Positions 7,950 to 15,054 of a DNA stretch of 40,283 nucleotides are shown piece by piece. The notes below the pieces were generated by a model, which worked only from the letters and a program-made list of their open reading frames with translations, did not search any database and had not been told where the DNA came from. A program made the position numbers and the translations under genes. Origin of the DNA: SIG672 sp045535095 (GTDB lineage Bacteria > Bacillota > Clostridia > Oscillospirales > CAG-272); assembly GCA_045535095.1 (NCBI GenBank), contig JAZSKY010000026.1:1-40283 (forward strand), read 5' to 3'. Positions within the stretch are counted from its first letter, which is position 1. The number at the start of each line of letters is the position of its first letter.

Positions 7950-8501
7950 TTACTTCTTCTCTACAAGATAAAAATACGGACTCGTCGGCGAGTTCATAAG
8001 ATTGAATCGCGCGGCGCAGTAGCATCTGCGGTCGAGCTTTGCGAGAATATCGCCTATCATAAGACCCTCCTCCGCGCCCTCTGCGTGGCCGGGATAGACC
8101 GCGATCAGAAGCGCGCCGTCGTCATCAAGGAGTCTGATTGCCGCCTCGATAGCGGGCAGAGTGGTCTCAAAATGCGTTCTGACCGTCTTGTCGCTTCCGG
8201 GAAGCCAGCCGAGGTTGAACATTCCGACGCACATTTTTTCCTTAACGTACTTTTCGCTGTTGTGATGCGAGTCGAGAATGAGGGTATAGTTTTCACTCGC
8301 TCCCTCGCTTTCCAGAAGAGCCTTCGTACTGTCGAGTGCCGCTGCTTGAACGTCAAAGGCATAGACCTTTCCGTTTTCACCGACCGCCTTTGACAGCCAG
8401 AGGGTATCGTGTCCGTTGCCCATTGTGAAATCGACGGCAACGCCGCCCTCTTTTATGTGGGGAATGAGAAAATTTTTCTCGGTTGTTTTAAGATCAAGCA
8501 T
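7950..8501 (-). CDS. mnmM: tRNA 5-(aminomethyl)-2-thiouridine methyltransferase MnmM-like (YtqB family)
   Basis: A 183-residue class I SAM methyltransferase of the rRNA_methylase/YtqB family. The B. subtilis member, MnmM, adds the last methyl in the mnm5s2U wobble base of tRNA. The SAM site is visible as VDFTMGNGHDTLWLS (residues 24-38), with AFDVQ at the end of strand 2, NLGWLPGSDK near 106 and the family's late VYPGH. The next gene upstream on the strand is mnmE, which starts the same modification. That context supports the MnmM role over a true rRNA target. The start at 8501 has GAAAGGA eight bases upstream. Confidence 0.85.
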   Translation of the reverse strand: MLDLKTTEKNFLIPHIKEGGVAVDFTMGNGHDTLWLSKAVGENGKVYAFDVQAAALDSTKALLESEGASENYTLILDSHHNSEKYVKEKMCVGMFNLGWLPGSDKTVRTHFETTLPAIEAAIRLLDDDGALLIAVYPGHAEGAEEGLMIGDILAKLDRRCYCAARFNLMNSPTSPYFYLVEKK

Positions 8502-8591
8502 TGTTTTTGTCCTTTCGGAATGAATTTTATGATATGCGGAGTGTTTTCCTCCTGCGCTCACCAAGCTCCCCGGCTGCGCGTTTTTTTGAAA

Positions 8592-9962
8592 TTACTTTCC
8601 GACGCAAAATCTGCCGAAAATATCTTTTACTATGTCCTCGGATACCGCGCGTCCGTCTATCTCGCCAAGGGCACTCATTGCGTCCTCGACGTCGAGTCCT
8701 GCAACGTCGGGCGTGTGTCCGACCGAAAGGGCGATAAGCGCGCTTCCGACGGCGTCTGCCGCGCGGTCAAGAGAGGCTCTCTGGCGCGCAGACGAAACGA
8801 TTGCATCGCTATCGTAGTTTATCTCGCCCTCGATAAAGAGCGATTCTATCTCTTTTGCAAGAGACTCGGGGCTTTCGGCATATTTTGCGCTCATTTCTAT
8901 CGTTTTGTCGAATGCGGACGTGTCAAGCACGAGCTTTCTTTCAAGGTCACATTTGTTGATAAGCGCAATTTTCGCGCACGAAAGTCGGGAGATTATCTCG
9001 CACACACGCTCGTCCTCGGCACTTTTCTCCTGAGAGCCGTCAAATACCGCGATAACAAGCCCCGCCTTTTCAAGCGCCGAGATACTGCGCTCGATTCCGA
9101 GTCGCTCGATTTCGTCACTGCCCTCGCGTATTCCCGCTGTGTCGCACAGACGGAGCATTATTTTGCCGAGAGCGACAGTTTCTTCTATCGAGTCTCGCGT
9201 TGTGCCTGCGGCGTCGCTGACTATCGCGCGGTCAACACCTAAAAGAAGGTTTAAAAGAGATGATTTTCCCGTGTTGGGACGTCCTGCAATTACCGTGTAT
9301 ATGCCCTCGTTTATCGCCTGTCCCATTTTGTAGGTCGAGGCAAGCTGCTGTATTTCGCAAAGCACGCCCGAGAGGCTTGACGCCATTTCCTCGCTTGACA
9401 TATCCTCAAGGTCCTCGTCGGGATAGTCGGCGAAAACGTATGCCGACGAAACGATTCGCGTGAGCGAGGAATAGATCGAGTCTATTTTTCTCGAAAGGAC
9501 GCCCTTTCTGTGCGAGCGCGCAAGCTCGAGCTTGTCCTTCGTTTCGGCGTCGATTGTGTTGATTACCGCCTCTGCCTCGGTGAGCGAGAGCTTTCCGTTT
9601 ATAAAGGCGCGGCGCGTAAACTCACCTGCCTCGGCAGGGGCTGCGCCTGCGGTAAAGACCGCCTTCAAGACCTCCTCGCTGACGAGGATACCGCCGTGAC
9701 AGTATATCTCCGCGCTGTCCTCGCCCGTATAGGAGTGGGGAGCTTTGAAAAAGACTGCCATTCCGTCGTCAACAGACTTTTTGCCCGAGACGATCTCTCC
9801 GCGTATCAGCTGTCCTGCGCGGTAGCTTTCTATCTTCTTACCGCTGGAGGGGACGAAAACTCTTGACAAGACGTCAAAGGCGTCCGCGCCAGATATTCTT
9901 ATTACAGATATTGCGCCTCGCCCGTAGGGCGTGGAAATTGCCGCAACAGATGAAAAATCCAT
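8592..9962 (-). CDS. mnmE: tRNA uridine-5-carboxymethylaminomethyl(34) GTPase MnmE
   Basis: A 456-residue MnmE (TrmE), which works with MnmG to modify U34 of tRNAs that read two-fold codon boxes. The N-terminal formyl-THF-binding domain (residues 1-120) opens with MDFSSVAAISTPYGRGAI. The inserted G domain has AGRPNTGKSS (G1), GTTRD (G2), DTAGIR (G3) and NKCD (G4). The conserved end FCVGK carries the catalytic Cys at 453. ATG 9962 is chosen because GGAG stands 6 bases upstream; an ATG at 9974 overlaps that site. It shares its promoter region with the divergent glyA, and mnmM follows after 90 bases. Confidence 0.95.
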   Translation of the reverse strand: MDFSSVAAISTPYGRGAISVIRISGADAFDVLSRVFVPSSGKKIESYRAGQLIRGEIVSGKKSVDDGMAVFFKAPHSYTGEDSAEIYCHGGILVSEEVLKAVFTAGAAPAEAGEFTRRAFINGKLSLTEAEAVINTIDAETKDKLELARSHRKGVLSRKIDSIYSSLTRIVSSAYVFADYPDEDLEDMSSEEMASSLSGVLCEIQQLASTYKMGQAINEGIYTVIAGRPNTGKSSLLNLLLGVDRAIVSDAAGTTRDSIEETVALGKIMLRLCDTAGIREGSDEIERLGIERSISALEKAGLVIAVFDGSQEKSAEDERVCEIISRLSCAKIALINKCDLERKLVLDTSAFDKTIEMSAKYAESPESLAKEIESLFIEGEINYDSDAIVSSARQRASLDRAADAVGSALIALSVGHTPDVAGLDVEDAMSALGEIDGRAVSEDIVKDIFGRFCVGK

Positions 9963-9992
9963 AAATAACTCCAAAAAAATTACTGTATTTTA

Positions 9993-10021
9993 ATTATAAC
10001 AACCGAAAATCGCTCTGTCAA
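9993..10021 (-). promoter_or_regulatory. sigma-A promoter of mnmE-mnmM
   Basis: On the minus strand TTGACA (10021-10016), 17 bases, TATAAT (9998-9993): perfect consensus. Confidence 0.9.
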
Positions 10022-10042
10022 GCGAAATTTTGCAAAAAACTA

Positions 10043-10071
10043 TTTACAAAGCGAGATAAGTATTGTATAAT
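10043..10071 (+). promoter_or_regulatory. sigma-A promoter of glyA
   Basis: TTTACA (10043-10048), 17 bases, TATAAT (10066-10071). It is divergent from the mnmE promoter, with only 21 bases between the two -35 boxes. No riboswitch fold is seen in the 40-base leader. Confidence 0.88.
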
Positions 10072-10113
10072 AAATACATAAATATAATTAGTTTCAAACG
10101 GAGGAAACAAAAA

Positions 10114-11361
10114 ATGGTTTACGAAAACCTTTCTCTCCTTGAAAGCCGCGACGCAGAGGTTGCATCGGCGGTTAAGAAGGAGCTTGAACGTCAGCAGAAT
10201 TCTATCGAGCTTATTGCATCCGAGAACTTCGTTTCGGAGGCGGTAATGGCGGCAAACGCAAGCGTACTTACCAACAAGTATGCAGAGGGATATCCCGGAA
10301 AGCGCTACTACGGCGGATGCGAGTGCGTTGATATAGTTGAGACTATTGCTATCGAGCGCGCAAAGAAGCTTTTCGGAGCAGAGTTTGCAAACGTACAGCC
10401 CCACAGCGGCGCGCAGGCAAACACCGCAGTTTACGTTGCTCTTCTTGAGCATGGCGATACCGTTATGGGTATGAGCCTTGCAGACGGCGGACACCTCACT
10501 CACGGAAGCCCTGTAAACTTCTCGGGAATCAACTACAATTTCGTTTCCTACGGCGTAGATCCCGAAACCGGATTTATAGATTACGACAACGTAGAGGCTC
10601 TCGCTATCGAGCATAAGCCGAAGCTCATCGTTGCAGGTGCATCGGCATACCCCAGAGTTATCGACTTCGCGCGTCTTTCCGAGATCGCAAAGAAGGTCGG
10701 CGCTTACTTTATGGTCGATATGGCTCACATCGCAGGTCTCGTTGCGGCAGGCGTACATCCCTCGCCCGTTCCTTCCGCAGACATCGTTACTACCACCACT
10801 CATAAGACTCTCCGTGGTCCGAGAGGCGGTATGATCCTTTGCAGAGAAGAGCTCGGCGCAAAGATCAATAAGGCAATATTCCCCGGAACTCAGGGCGGAC
10901 CTCTTATGCACACCATCGCCGCAAAGGCAGTATGCTTCGGAGAAGCTCTTTCGGAGAATTTCAAGGCATATCAGAGACAGATCGCCGCAAACGCGCAGGC
11001 GCTTTCCAAGAGACTTCTTGAAAACGGCGTGAAGCTCGTTTCGGGCGGAACGGATAACCACCTTATGCTCGTTGACCTCCGCGGCACCGAGACTACGGGT
11101 AAGGATCTCGAGACCCGTCTCGACAGCATCGGAATTACCGTTAATAAGAACGCGGTTCCGAATGACCCGAGAAAGCCCTCGCTTACCAGCGGTATCAGAG
11201 TAGGCACTCCCGCGGCAACCTCGCGCGGACTCGTTGAGGAAGATTTCATCGTAGTTGCGGATATCATTACCGCCGCTATCGGTGACGATTTCGAGGACAA
11301 AAAGGAAGCTCTTCGCGCGAAGGTCGCATCTATCTGCGCTAAGTATCCGCTTTACAACTAA
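10114..11361 (+). CDS. glyA: serine hydroxymethyltransferase
   Basis: A 415-residue PLP enzyme that interconverts serine and glycine and charges tetrahydrofolate with a one-carbon unit in the cytosol. Visible are ELIASENFVS (31-41), YAEGYPGKRYYGG (56-68), HSGAQAN (97-103), DMAHIAGLVAAG (202-213) and the PLP-binding Lys231 in TTTTHKTLRGPRGG. Length and motif order are typical. ATG 10114 follows GGAGGAAAC. It is a single-gene unit with its own promoter and terminator. Folate chemistry links it loosely to the divergent mnmE, which uses methylene-THF. Confidence 0.97.
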   Translation: MVYENLSLLESRDAEVASAVKKELERQQNSIELIASENFVSEAVMAANASVLTNKYAEGYPGKRYYGGCECVDIVETIAIERAKKLFGAEFANVQPHSGAQANTAVYVALLEHGDTVMGMSLADGGHLTHGSPVNFSGINYNFVSYGVDPETGFIDYDNVEALAIEHKPKLIVAGASAYPRVIDFARLSEIAKKVGAYFMVDMAHIAGLVAAGVHPSPVPSADIVTTTTHKTLRGPRGGMILCREELGAKINKAIFPGTQGGPLMHTIAAKAVCFGEALSENFKAYQRQIAANAQALSKRLLENGVKLVSGGTDNHLMLVDLRGTETTGKDLETRLDSIGITVNKNAVPNDPRKPSLTSGIRVGTPAATSRGLVEEDFIVVADIITAAIGDDFEDKKEALRAKVASICAKYPLYN

Positions 11362-11371
11362 TAGAGTAAAA

Positions 11372-11416
11372 CAGAACTTTTGTTGCAGATTTTTGCGCAA
11401 AAGTTCTGCTTTTTTT
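11372..11416 (+). terminator. intrinsic terminator of glyA
   Basis: CAGAACTTTTG pairs with CAAAAGTTCTG around a 15-base loop, followed by a run of seven Ts. Confidence 0.88.
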
Positions 11417-11456
11417 CGCATATCATAACAAATAAAACAGAAGAGAGGTAGTTACA

Positions 11457-13082
11457 ATGAAAAAGACGACGCTTAAAATCACGGCACTTTTGCTTGCCCT
11501 TCTTATAGCTCTCTCTGTGGTACTTCTATCGTGTAACGATTCGTGTGATTGTTGTTCGTGTGATTGTGACGACGATGACGGCACAGAAGACACTGATAAT
11601 GACAAAGATGCCAACAAAGATAACGACAACGATGACAGCAACGGAGACGCGGTTGGCCCCAACATTGCTTGGATCGATAATCTCGGCGACCACAACCTTG
11701 GCGGAGCAACGATTAACTTTGCGGTTTCTGAAGCGGCGGAGAATGACGGATTTAACGAGCGCTCGATCGTAGCAAGCGCAGACACCGGCGACCGTGTTGA
11801 CACCGCAATTTACAATCGTAATAAGAACATCGAAGCAAGATTCTACTGCAAGATCAACCTTGCATTCGTTCAGAACGACAACCTTGCAGACACCACCGTA
11901 AATAACGTACTTATGTCTAAAGACTCTGATTACGATATAATCGCGGGCCGTCAGTACGACGATATTGCGCTTTGCACGGTGGGTGACGGTCCTCTCGTAA
12001 ATCTTGCCAAAAACGAATACGCACGGAAATATATTAATTTTGACCAGCCTTGGTGGGCAACCGAATACATCAAGGGCATGTCCTACAACAAGAAGGTGTA
12101 CTGGCTTGCAGGCGATCTTAATCTCAGGTACACAGGTGGAATCTATGCTACCTTCGTAAACGCTAAGATTTACGACAATAACTTCAAGAACGACAAATCG
12201 TTTGGCGACATTTATCAGATAGTCAAGAACGGAAGATGGACTGTCGATATGATGAAGACTCTCTCCGATCTTGCGACTACCGCAGTTTCAAACGATCCGC
12301 AACCCGGAAATATCCCCGCGGGAGAGGTTATCGGCGTTGCGTTCCCCGTACACGACAACACCAACGGCCTCGCAGTATCCTGCGGTGTTAAGTTTTCTAC
12401 CGCCAACAAGGACGGCTCTGTTAGATTCGTCCTTTCACAAGACAACAATTTCACCAAAACGTTTTACCAAAAATATTACGAGCTTCTCGCAACAAAAGGC
12501 TGCGTAAACTACTACGGTGCATCGGCAAACGGCGGTTACTCCGCAGCGTTCGAGGATTTTGCAGCTGATAAGGCTCTCTTCGTTCCCGGCCGTGTAAACC
12601 AGGCTGAGCTTTACCTCAGAAAGATGGATAGCAGATTCTACGTTATCCCCAATCCAAAGCTTAATGAGAATCAGAATAATTACATTTCGGGAGTTCACGA
12701 TGCAATAAGCATATACGGCATAAGCGCCGGATCCACACAGATCGAAGCATCTGCGATCGTTCTTGACGCGATGGCGGCAGAGTCGTACAGAAGTGTAAGG
12801 CCTGAGTACTACGATTCTCTTCTTAAAGGTAAGTATACTACCGATGTCGCAACAAAAGAAATGATCGATCTCATCAGTGAGAATACTTATACCGACGTTG
12901 CCCTTGCTTGGTCGTACACGTCATACTTTAGTAGTGATAGAAGCGGAAATCTTGGAAACTTTATCAGAACGGAGCTCCGAAACGGTGTTTACGATATATC
13001 CACAGATCTTATGATAAACGGTATGGAGTGGAAGGCCGCTATATCCGAGCTGGAAAGGATATACAGTGATAACGAAAATTAG
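11457..13082 (+). CDS. extracellular solute-binding lipoprotein (orphan ABC-type)
   Basis: A 541-residue lipoprotein: signal peptide MKKTTLKITALLLALLIALS and lipobox LLSC, then a Cys/Asp-rich stretch (five more Cys before residue 40) and an Asn/Asp linker. The body looks like the family-1 sugar/oligopeptide-binding fold: RNKNIEARFYCKINL, SDYDIIAGRQYDD, PWWATEYIKGMSYNKKVYWLAGD, NGRWTVDMMKTLSD and the late DAMAAESYRSVRPEYYD. The family usually serves ABC importers, yet no permease or ATPase gene lies beside it. It could therefore work with distant permeases or as a sensor. GAGAGGTAG precedes the start. No promoter of its own is clear in the 40 bases after the glyA terminator. Confidence 0.82.
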   Translation: MKKTTLKITALLLALLIALSVVLLSCNDSCDCCSCDCDDDDGTEDTDNDKDANKDNDNDDSNGDAVGPNIAWIDNLGDHNLGGATINFAVSEAAENDGFNERSIVASADTGDRVDTAIYNRNKNIEARFYCKINLAFVQNDNLADTTVNNVLMSKDSDYDIIAGRQYDDIALCTVGDGPLVNLAKNEYARKYINFDQPWWATEYIKGMSYNKKVYWLAGDLNLRYTGGIYATFVNAKIYDNNFKNDKSFGDIYQIVKNGRWTVDMMKTLSDLATTAVSNDPQPGNIPAGEVIGVAFPVHDNTNGLAVSCGVKFSTANKDGSVRFVLSQDNNFTKTFYQKYYELLATKGCVNYYGASANGGYSAAFEDFAADKALFVPGRVNQAELYLRKMDSRFYVIPNPKLNENQNNYISGVHDAISIYGISAGSTQIEASAIVLDAMAAESYRSVRPEYYDSLLKGKYTTDVATKEMIDLISENTYTDVALAWSYTSYFSSDRSGNLGNFIRTELRNGVYDISTDLMINGMEWKAAISELERIYSDNEN

Positions 13083-13126
13083 AGAAAGCTAAATTTAAAT
13101 AAATTAAATAATGTGAGGACAAAACC

Positions 13127-14863
13127 ATGAAAAAGACGACACTTAAAATCACAGCGCTTCTTCTTGCACTTTTAATGATACTCTCTATGGCACTCGTTTC
13201 GTGTGACGAGACCGGGGAAGCAGAGGACGATGGCGTTGAGGACGCCGAAAACGGCGGCGGCGAGAACAAGGACAACGCAGGCGAGTCGGACGGCGAGTCG
13301 GACGGCGAAGGCGACAACAACGGCGGAAATTCCGATAATAATGGCGGCGAAACCCCCGACAACAACGGTGGAGAAACCCCCGACAACAACGGCGGAAACG
13401 GCGGTAGCGGAGACGAAGAGATCCCCGATATCGGATACGAGGGCGACGAGATAGCCAACACCAAGGAAAACGCAAGGACACTCTTTAATAATGCCGTAAG
13501 CAAGTTCAAAAACAGCACCTCGGTAAAATATACCGCAGCAACCGAGTTTGACGGCGAGGTGGAGACCGACGTCATAACAGTTTTCACTAACGCAAACGGC
13601 GACGTTGTTTACTATGAGATTGCAGACATCGGAAATATGGGATTTGAGTACACATACGCTATCGGACGCAAGGAATACTCAAAGGGCCCGTGGGGAGTTG
13701 ACGAATACAACCTTGACGAAGACGTAACGATGCTTTTTGCAGTCGAGGACGTATTTACCTATATTTTTGACACCGATCCCGAGACCGCAATAGAAAATCT
13801 CTGCACCGCGGTAATAAACGTAAGCCGCGACGGTGACAAGTATGTCATCTCTCTCGATACGAATAACGTTTTGGAATTCTTCGTCGCAATGCTCGGCGAA
13901 GAAGGAGCGCAGGAAGTAGTAGGAGACGGTACCGCATTCTCCGCTTTCAACGGCAAGATCAATATCGAGATCGGTAGCAACGGATATTTTGAAAAGATTG
14001 CCTTCTCTTACAGCGTAACGGCAGTCACCGAGAGTATGACTATGGGTGTTGCGTACAGCTTCGAAAAGTACAACGACCCGAGCATCACGGTCGATGAGCC
14101 TGACTGGGTCACCGAAAAGAAGAACGAGGGAGATGACGATAACTCCGGCGGAGCTGTTCCCGATTACCCCGACAAGCCCGTTGATCCCGACAACCCTGGA
14201 GACAGCGAGGGAGGAGCTTCCGTTGAGGATACGTCTATTCTCGTTAATGCTCTAAAGGACGTTAAAAATTCAGATACGCTCAAGGTTATGATCTCTATCT
14301 CTAACGGAGAAGAGAGTGAAAATATGATCTTTACCGCGGTGAAAGGTGAGGACGGTACGTCAAAGGCGAGCGGAGAATACGAAGGATACGAAATGTATAT
14401 TGATTCCGAGGGAAATCTTTACGAGAACTTTTCGGACACCGTATCGAAAACTCCCGACACGGGTGATGCATACGCGTACATTTTGGAAAGTTATCTCCAA
14501 AGCTACGGATTTGGAGATATAGACAACGTTGTTTCGCGTATGGTAAACGCCGGACTTAAGGGTGTATCTGACGGAATGAATACTACGTACACGCTTAATA
14601 CCACCTACGTTAAACTGACCGAGATTATCTCTCCCGAATATCTGGAGGATCCCGGATTCCAGATGATGGTATCTATGATAAAGCACAGCAGCGTTACGGT
14701 TGTGTACGTTATCGATGAAAACGGCGAGCTTTCCCGCACGGAGTCGAATATTTACATCGCATTAAACGATGGAAATGAAATGATCATCGATGAAAGTGTG
14801 AGCTACGCCGTAAACAAGCTGGTACGCTTCGAGGAGCCCGACTGGATACATAATGCACCGTAA
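13127..14863 (+). CDS. lipoprotein with Gly/Asn-rich linkers and duplicated domain, function unknown
   Basis: A 578-residue protein whose signal peptide (MKKTTLKITALLLALLMILS, lipobox LVSC) nearly matches that of the preceding gene. A low-complexity linker with three NNGG-ETPD type units spans about residues 60-105. Two similar globular parts follow: about 110-330 and 365-575, separated by a Pro/Asp/Gly linker (DYPDKPVDPDNPGDS). Both begin with a helix ending K-N-S and continue as long antiparallel strands, a pattern like LppX/LolA-type lipoprotein folds. No family is firmly recognised. GTGAGGAC stands before the ATG; it follows the solute-binding gene by 44 bases and probably shares its transcript. 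Confidence 0.75.
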   Translation: MKKTTLKITALLLALLMILSMALVSCDETGEAEDDGVEDAENGGGENKDNAGESDGESDGEGDNNGGNSDNNGGETPDNNGGETPDNNGGNGGSGDEEIPDIGYEGDEIANTKENARTLFNNAVSKFKNSTSVKYTAATEFDGEVETDVITVFTNANGDVVYYEIADIGNMGFEYTYAIGRKEYSKGPWGVDEYNLDEDVTMLFAVEDVFTYIFDTDPETAIENLCTAVINVSRDGDKYVISLDTNNVLEFFVAMLGEEGAQEVVGDGTAFSAFNGKINIEIGSNGYFEKIAFSYSVTAVTESMTMGVAYSFEKYNDPSITVDEPDWVTEKKNEGDDDNSGGAVPDYPDKPVDPDNPGDSEGGASVEDTSILVNALKDVKNSDTLKVMISISNGEESENMIFTAVKGEDGTSKASGEYEGYEMYIDSEGNLYENFSDTVSKTPDTGDAYAYILESYLQSYGFGDIDNVVSRMVNAGLKGVSDGMNTTYTLNTTYVKLTEIISPEYLEDPGFQMMVSMIKHSSVTVVYVIDENGELSRTESNIYIALNDGNEMIIDESVSYAVNKLVRFEEPDWIHNAP

Positions 14864-14876
14864 ATCAGAACATAGC

Positions 14877-14902
14877 CGCCCTCTCCGACATCGGAGAGGG
14901 CG
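14877..14902 (+). terminator. hairpin terminator after the second lipoprotein
   Basis: CGCCCTCTCCG and CGGAGAGGGCG form 11 pairs around ACAT, 13 bases after the stop, followed by ATTTATTTG. The T run is weak but the stem is strong. 14903-15054 holds AT-rich leader sequence, with a TATAAT at 15008 lacking a good -35. Confidence 0.7.
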
Positions 14903-15054
14903 ATTTATTTGTCCGATGCAAATTTCCCCTCCCGAAAGCCTCCCACTCAAAAACCTATATATTATAATAATTTACAATTTAACTCTATTATTTGCCCGAA
15001 AAAGGTGTATAATATAAGATAACTAACTGTAACTAAATCCCATTGGAGATAAAA

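Noticed and set aside
10018..11421. A 467-codon minus frame over glyA
   Set aside because: Shadow of glyA; low-complexity Cys/Ser-rich product without any domain.
14985..15013. secA promoter at TATAAT 15008
   Set aside because: No acceptable -35 lies 16-18 bases upstream and there is no extended -10.
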